This document shows positions 9,801 through 22,589 of a stretch of DNA of 64,000 nt, one piece after another. This stretch comes from Hemerocallis citrina (taxonomy: Eukaryota; Streptophyta; Magnoliopsida; Asparagales; Asphodelaceae): assembly GCA_017893485.1 (NCBI GenBank), contig CM030365.1:31580289-31644288 (forward strand), written 5' to 3'. The number at the start of each line of letters is the position of its first letter. Position 1 is the first letter of the stretch. The translations under genes were made by a program, and so were the position numbers. A model generated the notes under the pieces. That model saw only the letters and a program-made list of their open reading frames with translations. It had not been told where the DNA came from and searched no databases.

Positions 9801-10513
9801 ATGGATATATGGGTATCCGATCTATGGCATTATTGGTGATCGATTGATTGGACATACATCGTGGTATTGAGATTTATTGATAGTTGGACACATTCTGAAA
9901 TGTGAGAATTACTGTTAGTTCAGAACAGTCGACTGGTTCGTTAAACAGTCGACTGTACAGTGCAGTTAAACTGCACTATTTTTGAGGATGAATGATTGAT
10001 GGATACTTGATCGTTGGTATTGTTTCTCGACTTGGTTCTTGCATGTACTGGCCTATCGTTCTTATTTCAGATTACATGTTCAGCTATTGTATTTTTGTTC
10101 AGTACATGTTGGTTGAGAATTTATGTTTATTTGTTATTTATGTTTGATGTTTATATCACTCACACCATTTATGGCTGACCCCGTAGTTTTGGGGGTTAGG
10201 GTTCAACTCTAGCCTCACATGTTGCAGGTTGCTTAGAATTGGAGGCTTGGATGCTTGGGTTAGCTATAGAGATTATGAGTGTTATAATAGAGCCTTGTGT
10301 AAATTGTTGTAAGAAGAGTTTTGTAAAAGGAATTGTTGTAATTTAAAGTGTTTGTATTTCCGCTGCAATGTTAAAGATTATTGTAATAAAGATTTGGAAT
10401 AAAATGATTTGAGTTTTTGGCTATGTATGTTGTTACATTGAAGTGGATCGCTGGGAAAGTGCCACGTATTTTCTAAAGTTTCGTATTTAGAAACTCAGGG
10501 GCGCTACAACGGA

Positions 10514-13500
10514 TCCCCGTTATCGGACATCCGTGACACAACAAGAAATTTTTGCCTTCAAATGCATTTCAACACAGTAAATAACACAGAAATTTTATAA
10601 ACTTTCTATTGCCATCAGAATTATTACATCCTTAGTTACAAATGTTAATTTGTCCTTGAACAAGAAATACAAATTACATAATCTCATTACAACTTGATTA
10701 CAAAAATATTCAAACTCCTCTTGCGAAGCTATCGGCTGTCTTCTACATCGGCAATCGATTGGTCCCTGCCGAAATTCCGCTGAGTGGTCTATCTGCCTTC
10801 CTGGGACTTGCCCAGCGACTTGAGCCTTCTGCTGCACTACTCTGATATTTATGCACCCGCTCAAATGGTAGACCTGTATATACCCACTCCACTTGGATGC
10901 TCTGCTGGGTTGGCTCTCCTGCCCTCTTGATCTGGTATCTAGTATCTAATTAAGTGGGTACGTCAGTAATTCTACTGACACAATGTTGATAAGAAAACAG
11001 CGATCTCCGACTAGCACACCTACAATTCATCTTGAATACAGAGAAAACATGCATCCTAATTTTCTAGTGTTTGTGTAAGACAAGAACTGAAGTCTAATAC
11101 AAAATGCAGAGTATAAAATAGATGTACTTAATCTAATGTCAGCAAGAATCTGGACACACATGCATCCCATACTACATATGCCCCAGATCAAGCCGTTTCT
11201 CCAGTTTTAGGGATTCGAACCCTCGCCATGCAATGCTTTCTATTATTGTATACTTCCTATTTTTGATAGATAGATTGTGGCTGAGGAGGTTGCAGATTAA
11301 TCAGTCTCATTCGTTTTGCAGTCACTTAGTGGTGTCTCGGTTTGCCATTAGTGCCCGATGCCCGGACCCCAGTCAAAATCCGTGACGAACAAACAGATAT
11401 GCAGCAGCATATCCATTGCGCAGAAGATCCATTTGGATCCGTTCATGTCCACCAATCATAGAACATGACAGTCTCGAAGGTCTAAAACCCCCTATCCGCT
11501 AGGAAATCGACATCCCATTCTTACCACGAGACTTCAGAAATTAACAGTGCAAGATACGCACCGCAGCACGTTTCCCTAATGACAGGAAGAGACAATTCCA
11601 TGGTTATCACCACCTAGTGTCGACTCTCAGAACGCATCGGAATATAGGGAATCACCTCTAACACCAATTCGGTTTTCAAGCGAAACAATAAAGGAAACCT
11701 AATCAATGCAGTTTACTAAAAATATGTTGTTATCCAAACACATTCGGTGTCGATCAAATAATGTTGAGCCTGATTGGTCTGTCAAAATAACAATCATCAC
11801 GGGAATCACATCCACTGATTCTTAATACCTTCACAGGTCATCAACCAATAACCCCGGCCCGTGACCCTCAGCGAGTAATCCAACGACACCAAAAAGATAC
11901 AATATAATTTGAATGAAGGTAAGCACACACATAAGCACCAATTTCTGACCATTCACAGACTTAGGCATCAAGACACCAAACACAATCGACCGGAGCTATC
12001 TACCAACTCACTCATGCCCTCCATGAGTACTAAGCACACGAACTTGTTTACGATCTAGATGAAATGCTAAAAACATCTTTTGAAACTCAATAGCTCATGA
12101 TTACCACACTGCGGTATGCAGAAGATTTCTAATCAATTTTCCAATAAAAGTAGTTCAAGTAAGAGCAGTAGCTGCGACCCAAGCTACACTCATCAGAATC
12201 TAACAAAATCAGGTTTTCTAGAAGGATAAGAGACTCTACCGTAATCCCTCAGTTGACATCTCCCTCAAATTCTTAAAAGAACTCAAGTCCCTGAATTAAC
12301 TTAAGTTTGAGGTTAATCTAAACAACAGGTTGCTAAACTTGCAACGTCCATAACTTCCAACACATAATTCGGAAATGCTTGTTACTACCCATTCTAGAAA
12401 AATAAGACCTTAGGAAACAACTCTCCAGTTAACCATTTTCTTAAATTCAATCATCTTGACACCATATAAGCCTCATACACTCCCAGCTGTACGCTCCTTC
12501 ATGCACTCGCTACAACTTTCCGATATCATAAAAATTTGGTCACTCATCAGAATCACTTGATTCTGGATTTCATGCAAATGTGGTGGTGTCTACTACAACT
12601 TCATAGTTGAACACATCCCTAGATTCAATCATTAAAGTCCCCAAAACACCAAATTCCATCAGGTGCACAAACAGGGAAGAATTGGTTCAATTAGCCAACA
12701 ATGACTCAACTAAGACTGGATCTGCCATAGACTTTGGAAAATCATAACTTTCAACCTACAAACTAGAATTACAAAATTCCAGATGGCCTAGAAAGCTATG
12801 ACTCACTTCTACAAATATCTAGTTGATCATTTTTCCAAATTCTTTAGAAATAATTCCAGAATTATACATCTTTACATACTAGTCGATCTGACTTAGGCTG
12901 AACTTGGTCAACTTTGAAATTCAATTAAAAGTTAACCTTATATCCAATGCTCATGAAATTTGATATTCTCAAAGCACACATATACCACTTCATTTTTTCC
13001 AAAATTTGCATTCAAATTCATAACCGACAATGAGTTATGACTCCTCAAATATTGCATAAAATTTCAGCTGCTCTTTCAACAGGTTTTAACTAATACAAGT
13101 AATTTATTTTTGAAACTCCATCAAATGACCTCTAAAAATTTTAAAAATTGAGAATCATCAAATAGACCCATACCAAAAGCTACTTCAAAAATTTCATAGA
13201 AATCTCATGTATACACAAGGAGTTATGGTCATGTGAACTTCATTAAAAAAAAACAGTCAGCTATGTTCTGTTAACCACACCAGTCGCATTCTACATTTTT
13301 TTTGAGGTATCAAACGACTTCGGAAAATTATGAATTTAAAACTATAGTTGTAGTCACATACAAGAGTGTCCACAAAAACTTTCAGCTCAAAATACCCAGT
13401 CTACACTGAATTACAAAATCGGAAATATACAGCAGAATTTCACAGCCAGCGGCATTTTCTGCTGCTCACTGTTCGGATTTGAATCAATTGTTTGGGCTAC

Positions 13501-14642
13501 TAAACTGCTTCCAAATATTATGAAAAAAATCATGGATGCTCTAGGTAAATAGAAGAACAAGTTCCCAAAATTTAAGCTCAAACTTCCGAACCGTTTGAGA
13601 GCAAAAAATTCCCAAACTCACCCTCACAAACAGACTTCATAACAAAAGCTCAAGAAAGGGTTGTTCCTACCATATAATTCTCTTTTCTTAGCACGCCACT
13701 ATCACACATGATAACCAAAATTTCTCGAACTACTTTTACATGCTAAAATATTACATACTCATAAAAAGACTAATTTTTGAGTTAAGAGAATCACCCACAT
13801 GTAGTTGCAAAAATCTCCTTGTAGCTTTGCTTGCTCCTTCATTTGCTCCTTGCTTGTAGAACTTGCCCCACCCTACTACTCTTCTTCTCTTCCCCTACTC
13901 AAAGACTCCTCCTTTATCTTCTTCTCTACTTTTTATTTTTGGAGCAGAAACGAGACAAGAAGAAAAAATGGATGAAAAGAGGATGGAGTGGGTGTTTTAT
14001 AGGAGATAGGGAGTTAGGGTTTCTTGGAGGATGGGCCGGCCAATCTCAATGGAGGATGGAGGGTGGAGATGGAGTAGTGTGGAGTGAGGAGTGAGGGGAG
14101 ATGTGTGGTAGGATGAGGTGCCAACACATCAAGTAGAATCTTTTTGGAAGTTTCTTGGAAACTCCTTGGAAACTTCTCATTCTCCATAAGTCAACCACAC
14201 ATGGTGAATTGTTTCCTCCATTGGATCTTCATCAAGATCCAAGCCATGATCACATGATGCTAGGATTTCTAACCCTAGGTTAGGTCAAGGAACCCTAGGT
14301 CACCATACCCCAATTCTAATCCTTGTGCACAATAGAATCCACATTCAATTCATGTACTAGCTCAATTTAAAATAACCAATATATTTAATTTAAAATCTAT
14401 AAAAATATATAGAAATTATTATTTTCTACCGAAAATTGTCTTTTCAAAACAATCGGGATATTCTACAGTTTAATTGAGAAGATATCCCGAGTCTATCTTA
14501 TCGGGTTCATAATATCTCATATATCTGAAATCTCTCAATTAAAACTGATAATTGTTAGAAAAATATATAATCGTGTGCAAATCTTGACTGTGCATGGATT
14601 ACTGTGCAAAAATAGCCATATGCTATTTTACTGGGTATTACA
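10514..14642 (-). repeat. 3' LTR (left copy) of the gag-only element
   Basis: Its first 14 bp are displaced to 7519-7532 by the solo LTR. It aligns with 17001-21136 throughout, including the C/T-rich block near 13.83-13.93 kb and a minus-strand TATA (ttttata on the plus strand near 13997). Open frames inside, such as the 87-residue one at 13831, occur equally in the other LTR and have no family, so they are not genes. On the minus strand a gggttcgaatccc motif (near 11212-11225) resembles a tRNA B-box. Confidence 0.9.
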
Positions 14643-14655
14643 TCACTCCCTTCTT
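14643..14655 (-). promoter_or_regulatory. Polypurine tract of the gag-only element
   Basis: On the minus strand the sequence AAGAAGGGAGTGA directly precedes the LTR start TGTAATACCC. This is the plus-strand priming site. Confidence 0.7.
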
Positions 14656-14869
14656 GGAATCGTTCTGTCCTCAGAACGACACTACGGGAGCAGACAAACA
14701 TCAATAAGCTAAAGATACTTCCCTTAATCATCTCAAATTCCTTGAGGAATATCCTCGACAACTGACTCTCAAGTGCTCAATGCATCCTTCCATCCTGGAG
14801 ATTAATCTCATCACGTGGATCATTCGGGGGTCTACCTTATCTCACAACCACCGTACTGGGGATGAATCA

Positions 14870-15450
14870 CCTTGCGGAATGTCGCTTTCGTCCTGGACTA
14901 CTGGAGATCAATCCCTCTCCACAGAACATTCTGGAGCATATTTCATCTCGCATTCCGGAATACTGGGAAATATCTCATTCCACAGGTTCGAATTATTCTG
15001 GAGCCTCCCTTATCATTAATTTTCCCATGGGTATTACTCTCATCGTCGGAATACTAGAGAACAATCCCTCTCCACAGAACATTTTGGGGCCTATTTCATC
15101 CCACGTCTGGAATACTAGGGAATATCTCACTCCTTGGATCATTCTGGAGTCAATGTTCCACTAGCCTGCTCATGAATGTTGCTCTCCTCCCTGGAATACT
15201 AGAGACCAATCCCGCTCCATAGAATATTCTAGGGCCTATTTCATCCCACATCTAGAATACTGGAGAATATCTCACTTCCTGGATCATTCTGGAGCAACAT
15301 CACACAATCTTTCTCCATGAGTGTCGCTCTCAACCCTGGAATACTGGAGACCAATTCTTACTCCACAGAACATTCTGGGGTCTATTTCATCTCACGTCTG
15401 GAATACTGAGGAATGTCTCACTCCATGGATCATTCTAGAGCCAACATCTT
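14870..15450. repeat. About 148-bp tandem repeat, four copies
   Basis: The phrase caatccctctccacagaaca and its variants occur near 14908, 15061, 15205 and 15353, in units of about 144-153 bp with 80-90% similarity by eye. It lies between gag and the polypurine tract, where pol would normally be. The frames read through it are not conserved between units, so I regard it as non-coding. Confidence 0.85.
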
Positions 15451-15889
15451 ACTCCTTATACAAGATCTCTGCATGCCTCCCAACTCCCGGTTGCTGTACT
15501 TGAGGGTCGGTGACCACTCCCACCTTAGAAAAAGAACGAAGTTTAACCATGGAGAAGGCAAAAATTCCAGCTTCATGCCCTATCAAAAATGCATACAAGA
15601 CAAGAGAAGACCAAATGCCAAAAATTTCCATGTATTATAAAAAGTCACCATATTTTGATACAGAACATGTTACAAGTTCATCATCCATAGCTTGCAAAAA
15701 TGCAACTAACAAAATATTTTACTATTTCTGGACCATGATAGCCCTCACTATTCCATACTTCTTTCCAGTTAAGCTAAAGTTCATCCCCGGCGAACATGCT
15801 TCTTTCCTGTATCAACCATCTTCAGTATCTGGTCATTGGGGTTCCCTTGCAGTTGTGAACAATCTGATTTCTTGTGCCTTGGCTTCTCC
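15451..15889. other. Internal region between the tandem repeat and gag
   Basis: No domain is recognisable. A 129-residue plus-strand frame at 15510-15899 has no family resemblance and lies antisense to the element, so I do not call it. Confidence 0.4.
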
Positions 15890-16820
15890 GCAATTGTAGC
15901 AAGTGCTTGTCTGGGCTCTTTTCGGGCATTAACTCTTGAAATGACCTAGTTCTTTACAAAAGTAACACACCACCGTTGGTTAGTCCCTTTGCTGGTGTTA
16001 AGCATTCTGGACTTGTGAGTTGAGTCCTGCTTGTCTTGGTCATTGGTGAGAATATGCTTCTTCCTCTTTTTCCTCGTCTCTGCCTTGTCTTGATTTTGCT
16101 GGTCCTAGTTCATGTCTAATTCAGTTGTGGCGGCTCGCCGAACCAACTGTTCAAACCTTCGAATGCATAGTGGTACATTTTGGTTCCAAGTCTAGGCTTA
16201 AGTTCATGTTCAAATCTCTTGGCCTTCCTTGCTTCGTCTTGCACCATTTCTGGGGCATAACGAGATAGCTGAGTATATCTAGTTTCATATTCTCAGACGG
16301 TCATACCTCCTTGCTTTAGATTGTGGAATTCCATTGCCTTTTCTTCTTGTATGTCCTAGGCAAAATAATGTTCCTTAAACTCGTCTACGAAGTCCTCCCA
16401 TTCTATGGGTCCTCCTCCCATAGTTCGTTTCACAGATTGCCACCATACCCCGGCATCTTTTTCTAGTAGAATTGTGGCTAGTCGGACCGTACTGTCGTCT
16501 GGTGTCAACATTACTTTGAACGCTGTTTCTACTTGGCGAATCTAATTATCAACCGCATCTGGATCTGCTTGGCCCCTGAAGATAGATGGCTTCATCTTCT
16601 TAAAAGATTCTACCATTTTGACTGGGTCGGCTTCGTAATTCCCCTAGTTCCTTTTTTGAGCATCATGTGGTGGTATGGAGTTCCTACTCGCTTCGACAAA
16701 CTCTCCAATCATCTGGTACACACGGGTAAACTCTGCTTCAACATTGAAGTTGGTGCTATTGGTTTTACTGCCTTCGACCTCAGCTATTCCACAGTGGCTC
16801 TTTCTGGTTCTTTTGGACAT
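15890..16820 (-). pseudogene. Ty3/Gypsy-type gag, decayed
   Basis: The minus-strand frame opens at ATG 16820 and runs through blocks typical of the retrotrans_gag domain: WWQSVKRTMGGG, WEDFVDEFKEHYF, EEKAMEFHNLKQGGM, YTQLSRYAPEMVQDEA. Near 15890-16000 follow two zinc-knuckle remnants (CYFCKELGHFKS*CPK and CYNCGEAK). The first fits C-x2-C-x4-H-x4-C with a stop inside. Gag forms the particle and binds RNA. Several in-frame stops (after HYFA, after GMTV, inside the knuckle) and one frame change disable it. Most stops can be read as single C-to-T changes. Compared with the gag at 36.2-37.2 kb, the order and motifs are the same, which places both in chromovirus-like Gypsy elements. Confidence 0.8.
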
Positions 16821-16986
16821 TCTTCAAAGAAAGGAAACACATCAGGTTAGTTCTAGATGTAGGGAAGATCATAAATAGAAAAAGGTGAAATAATTATGGT
16901 TTGATCATCCTACAATCCGAACTAAACCCAACTATATGGCGTTTTAAGTAAAATTTCCTACCGTGTTAGACGGCAATTTGAAGTCA

Positions 16987-16998
16987 GCTCTGATACCA
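16987..16998 (-). promoter_or_regulatory. Primer binding site (tRNA-Met type)
   Basis: TGGTATCAGAGC on the minus strand lies two bases inside the 5' LTR end at 17001. It is complementary to the 3' end of plant initiator tRNA-Met, the usual primer of many Gypsy elements. Confidence 0.9.
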
Positions 16999-17000
16999 AC

Positions 17001-20000
17001 TGAAATGCCCCAGATTCCCGTTATCGGACATCCGTGATACAACTAGAATCTTTGCCTCCAAATGCATCTCAACACAGTAAATAACACGGAAATTTTATAA
17101 ACTTTTTATTGCCATCAGAGTTATTACATCATTAGTTACAAATATTAATTTTTCCTTGAACAAGGAATACAAATTACATAAACTCATTACAACATGATTA
17201 CAAACATATTCAAACTCCTCTTGCGAAACTATTGGATGTCTTCAAGATTGGTAATCGATTGGTCCCTACCAAAATTCCGATGAGTGGTCTATCTGCCTCC
17301 CTGGGACTTGCCCTGTGGATTGAGCCTTCTGCTACACTACTCTGATATTTATGAACCCGCTCAAATGGTAGACCTGTATACTGCCACTTCACTTGGATGC
17401 CCTGCTGGGTTGGCTCTCCTGCCCTATTGATCCGATATCCAGTACCTAATTAAGTGGGCACATCAGTAATTCTACTGATGCAATGCTAATAAGAAAACAG
17501 CGATCTCCAATTAGCACACCTATAATTCATCTTGAATATAAAGAAAACGTGCATCCTAATTTCCTAGTGTTCGTGTAAGCCGAGAACTGAAGTCTAATAC
17601 AAAATGCAGAGTATAAAACAGTTGCACTTAATCTAATGTCAGCAAGAATCTGGACACGCAAGCATCCCATACTACATATGCCTCAGATCAAGCCGTTTCT
17701 TATTTCAGGGATTCAAACCCTCACCATGCAATGCTTTCTATTATTGTACACTTCCTATTCCTGATAGATAGATCGTGGCTGAGGAGGTTGCAGATTAATC
17801 GGTCTCATCCGTTCTGCAGTCACTTAGAGGTGTCTCGGTTTGTCACTAGTGCCCTGACGCCTGGACCCCACTCAAAAGCCATGACAAACTAACAGATATG
17901 CAGCAGCATATCCATTGCACAAAAGATCCATTTTGATCCGTTCGTATCCACTAATCATAGAACATGACAGTCTTGAAGGTCTAAAACCCCCTATCCTACC
18001 GGAAATCGACATACCGTTCTTACCACGGTATTTCAGGAATCAACAGTGCAAGATACAGCACCGCAATACGTATCCCTAATGACAGGAAGAGACAATCTCA
18101 TGGTTAACACCACCTAGTGTCAACTCTCAGAACGCGTCGAATTATAAGGAATCATCCCTAACACCAATTCGGTCTTCAAGAGAAACAATAAAGTAAACCT
18201 AATCAATGCAGTTTACTGAAAACATGTTATTATCCAAACACACTCGGTGTCGATCAAATAATGTCGAGCCTGACTGGTCTGTAAAAATAACAATCATCAC
18301 TGGAATCACATCCACTGATTCCCAATACCTTCATAGGTCATCGACCAATAACCCTGGCTCGTGACCCTTAGCGTGTAGTCCAACGGTGCCAAAAGATTGC
18401 ATTATAATTTTAATGCAGGTAAGCACACACATAACCACCAATTTCTTACCATTCACAGACTCAGGCATCGAGACACCAAACACAATCGACCGGAGCTATC
18501 CCCCAACTCACTCATACTCACCATGAGTACTAAGCACACGAACTTGTTTAAGTTTCAGATGAAATGCTAAAAATATCTTTTGAAACTCAATAGCTCATGA
18601 TCACCACACTGTGGTATGCAGAAGATTTCTCATCAACTGTCCAATAAAGTAGTTCAAGTAATAGCAGTAGCTGCGATCCAAGCTACACTCATTAGAATCC
18701 AACAAAATCAGGTTTTCTAGAAGGGTAGGAGACTCTACTGTAATCCCCCAGTTGACATCTCCATCAAATTCTTAAAAAAACTCAAGTCCTCGAGTTAACT
18801 TAAGCTTGAGGTTAATCTAAACAACAGGTTGCTAAACTTGCAACGTCCATAACTTCCAGCACATTATTCAGAAATGCTTGATACTACCCATTCTAGAAAG
18901 ATAATACCTTAGGATACAACTCTCCTGATAACCATTTCCTCAAATTCAATCATCTTGACACCATATAAGCCTCATACACTCTCAGCTGTACGCTCTTTCA
19001 TGCACTCGCTACACCTTTCCGATATCATAAAACTTTGCTCACTCATCAGAATTACTTGATTCTGGATTCCATGCAAAGGTGGGGGCGTCTACTACAACTT
19101 CCTAGTTGAACACATCCCTAGATTCAATCATTAAAGTCCCAAAAATACCAAATTCCGTCAGGTGCACAAACAGGGAATAATTGGTTCAATTAGCCAACAA
19201 TGACTCAACTGAGACTGGATCTGCCATAGATTTTGGGAAATCATAACTTTCAACCTACAAACTGGAATTACAAAATTCCAGATGGCTTAGAAAGCTATGA
19301 ATACCTAATACAAATATCTAGTTGATCATTTTTCCGAATTCTTAATAAATAATTTCAGAATTATACATCTTTACAGACAAGTCGATCTGACTTAGGCTGA
19401 ACTTTGTCCAATTTGAAATTCAATAACAAGTAAACCTTATATCTAATGCTCATGAAATCTAAGATTCTTAAACTACACATATACCACTCCACTGTGTCCA
19501 AAATTTACATTCAGATTCATATCCCACAATGAGTTATGACTCCCCAAACATAGCATAAAATTCCAGCTTCTCATTCCATAGGGTTTTTACTACTACATGC
19601 GATTTATTTTTTAAACCCCATCAAATGACCTTTAAAAATTTTAAAATTTGAGAATCATCAAATAGACCCATACCAAAAGCTACGTCAAAAATTTCATAGC
19701 AATCTCATGTATACACAAGGAGTTCTGGTCATGTGAACTTCATTAAAAAAAAAACAGTCAGCTCTGTTATGTTAACCAGACCAGTCGCATTCTACAATTT
19801 CTTTGAGGTATCAAACGGTCTCGGAAAATTATGAAATTTAAAAATATCGTTGTAGACACATACAAGAGTATCCAAAAAAAATTTCAGCTTAAAATACCCA
19901 GTCTACACTGAGTTTCAAAATTGGAAAGATACAGTAAAATTTCACAGCCTGCAGCATTTTTAGCTGCTCATTGTCTGGATTTGAACCAATTGTTTGGACT

Positions 20001-21136
20001 ACTAAATTGCTTCCAAATATTATGAAAAAAATCATGGATGCTAAAGATAAATATAAGAACAAGTTACCAAAATTTGAGCTCAAACTTTCGAACCGTTTGA
20101 GAGCAAGAAATTCCCAAACTCACCCTCACAAACAGACTTCTTAACAAAAGCTCATGAAAGGGTTGTTCCTACCATATAATTCTCTTTTCTTAGCATGCCA
20201 CTATCACACATGATAACCAAAATTTCTTCAACTACTTTTACATGATAAAATATCACATACTCATAAAAATACTAATTTTGAGTTAAGAGAATCACCCACA
20301 TGTAGTTGCAAAAATCTCCTTGTAGCTTTCCTTGCTCCTTCATTTGCTCCTTGCTTGTAGAACTTGCCCCACCCTACTACTCTTCTTCTCTTTTCCTACT
20401 CAAAGACTTGTCCTTTATCTTCTTCTCTACTTTTTATTTTTGGAGCAAAAACCAGACAAGAAGAAAAAATGGATGAAAAGAGGATGGAGTGGGTGTTTTA
20501 TAGGAGATGGGGAGTTAGGGTTTCTTGGAGGATGGGCCGGCCAATCTCAATGGAGGATGGAGGGTGGAGATGGAGTAGTGTGGAGTGAGGGGAGATGTGT
20601 GGTAGGATGAGGTGCCAACACATCAAGTAGAAGCTTCTTGGATGTTTCTTGGAAACTCCTTGGAAACTTCTCATTCTCCATAAATCAACCACACATGGTG
20701 AATTGTTTCTACCATTGGATCTTCATCAAGATCCAAGCCATGATCACATGATGCTAGGGTTCCTAACCCTAGGTTAGGTCAAGGAACCCTAGGTCACCAT
20801 ACCCCAATTCTAACCCTTATGCACAATAGAATCCACATTCAATTCATGTACTAGCTCAATTTAAAATAACCAATATATTTAATTTAAAACCTATAAAAGC
20901 ATATAGAAATTATTATTTTCTTCCGAAAATTGTATTCTCAAAACAATCGGGACAATCTACAGTTTAATTGAGAAGATATCCCGAGTCTATCTTTTCGGGT
21001 TTAGAATACCTCATATATCTGAAATCTCTCAATTAAAACTGATAATTATTAGAAAAATATCTAATCGTGTGCAAATCTTGACTGTGTACGGATTACTGTG
21101 CAAAAATAGCGATATGCTATTTTGCTATGTATTACA
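17001..21136 (-). repeat. 5' LTR (right copy) of the gag-only element
   Basis: This is a complete 4136-bp LTR from tgaaatgcccc to gtattaca on the plus strand (TG...CA in either reading). A minus-strand TATA, TATAAAACACCC, lies at about 20492-20502, which gives a U3 of about 640 bp and a very long R/U5. Confidence 0.9.
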
Positions 21137-21141
21137 TAGAC

Positions 21142-21950
21142 ATCATCACATTTAGATCAGTCTCGATGTTTCTGAAAAACTCGATGTGAGACTCATGGAT
21201 GTGATGCCAGCATACGTATATGGTATCCTAGACAGTAAGATATATATGAAAATCCCCGAAGGATTTACACCAAGTCAAAAATATGCATTGTATTAGATTA
21301 AAACGAGCCCTCTATGGACTAAAATAATCTGGAAGAATGTGGTATAGTAGGCTCAGTGAATATCTTTCTAGGAAAGGATATAAACTTGATCGGATCTCCT
21401 GAAGATATTGAAATGCTACTAGCTATCCTAAGGAAAAATTTGAGACGAAAGACTTGTGTGAAACAAAATTTATCTCGACTTGCAGATTGAGCACAGTAAA
21501 ACTAAAACTTTATTACATCAAGTCAAATATGCTAAAATCTCATGAAGAGATTTAGTATGAGTGGTCATCATCTACTCAGTACACCTATGGTGATAAGATC
21601 ACTAGAAGTTGACCATGACCATATCGGCCGAAAATGAATATATTCTAGATCCTGAAGTACCTCATTTGATTGGTCCTGAAGGATCTCATTTTATTGTAAT
21701 AGGCACACTCCTTTATTTAGCACAGTGTACTAGAACTTGATTTATATTATTCTTGTGAATATGCCGACCTTGTTGGATGTACAGATACAGGTTATTTATC
21801 TGATCCCCATAATAGTTGATCACAAACAGAATATATTTTCCTTAACAATGGCGTAGCTATTTCATGGAGATCAGCAAATAAACAATTGTATATATTCTCT
21901 GCTTCCACTTCATGAAGCAAGTAGAGAATATGCAATTGTAACTAATCAGT
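21142..21950 (+). pseudogene. Copia reverse transcriptase and RNase H, C-terminal part
   Basis: This continues the frame broken at 7518. Recognisable blocks are IITFR, IYMKSPKD-like at about 21240, LKRALYGLK*SGRMWYSRLSEYL (about 21298-21365) and, in the RNase H part, EYADLVGCTDTGYLSDPH (about 21755-21810) and AISWRSANKQ (about 21851). In the family these form the RT thumb (R.LYGLKQSGR.WY) and the RNase H domain (GY.DADYAGD...AISW.S.KQ). The catalytic YVDD segment appears to be deleted near 21400. Many stops show it is dead. Confidence 0.85.
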
Positions 21951-21954
21951 TGTT

Positions 21955-22205
21955 TTTGTTGTTGCCTTTTAAATTTCCTTGTTTTGGGTCTTTTTGTAAA
22001 TGGGCTTTAGTACTTGGCCTGCTAAGAAACTGTTATGAAGGTTAGGAGTTGTAAGAAGAGTTTTCACGTTCTCGTCATGTATTCTTGAAGTCGTCTTCCT
22101 CTATAAATAGGAGAGATCCAGTTGTAACAAATTTTAAGTAATAAAAACCCAATTTTGTTCTTCGTCTTCCCCAAATCTGAGCTTAATCAAATCCTAATTT
22201 TCAAT
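21955..22205 (+). repeat. Copia 3' LTR remnant
   Basis: Following RNase H there is a short LTR-like segment with ctataaatag (22101-22110) and a poly(A)-type aataaaaacc (22140-22149). Its boundaries are not certain, and no 5' copy was found in the window. Confidence 0.5.
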
Positions 22206-22589
22206 CCATGGCGTATTCTACTTGAGCTGAATGAAGAAGAAAAATGTATCAGATATTTTATTAAGAAGTTCTTTCTTTTATTATTAAGTTTTAGTGCTCA
22301 TAATAGAATTACCAATTTGCGGATTGGCAAACTGAGTAGAAGATGCTTAAGAACTGGATCTGGCTTTAGCTTCTCATACGGTAACTTTCCATTAATGAAA
22401 CTGTTTGAAATCCAAGCAAGGAAAAACAATTAAAATTTTTTTAAGTTGCAAAATTATATATAGCCTGGCAAGAAATATGGAAGGAAATTAAAATTAAAAC
22501 CTGTGATAATCATCATAGTTAAACGAGTAGCCAATTGCTTGTACAACAAGATACAATAGGATAATATAAGAACTTGAGCAGCTAAAAAG

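Larger units (their letters stand above)
7528..10513 (+). mobile_element. Solo LTR (2976 bp) nested in the left LTR
   Basis: TSD acgga lies at 7528-7532 and 10509-10513. The element runs from TGTAGAACCCCG at 7533 to GGCGCTACA at 10508. Removing it restores the tip of the host LTR, so that tgcaacgcc-acgga joins tccccgttatcgg and matches the other LTR at 17001. A TATA box (ctatataag, 8013-8021) sits about 480 bp from its start, and aataaa-type signals lie near 10385-10405. No primer site, polypurine tract or coding region is present, so I call it a solo LTR left by recombination. Its TGTA..CCCCG start groups it with the other long chromovirus-type LTRs here. Confidence 0.85.
7514..21141 (-). 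mobile_element. Gag-only LTR retrotransposon with 4.1-kb LTRs, in Copia remnant
   Basis: TSD tagac lies at 7514-7518 and 21137-21141. The two LTRs align over 4.1 kb (left 7519-7532 plus 10514-14642; right 17001-21136) and end in TG...CA. On the minus strand the 5' LTR (right copy) is followed by a primer site matching initiator tRNA-Met, a Ty3/Gypsy-type gag, a tandem repeat block and a polypurine tract. There is no pol. The architecture resembles LARD or TR-GAG derivatives that borrow enzymes from a partner. The LTRs differ by roughly 8% over the first 180 bp that I compared by eye, so the insertion is not recent. Confidence 0.9.

Noticed and set aside
13831..14094. 87-codon frame, with a 92-codon counterpart at 20332
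   Set aside because: They lie at equivalent positions of the two LTRs of one element, antisense to it, and are shadows of C/T-rich LTR sequence.
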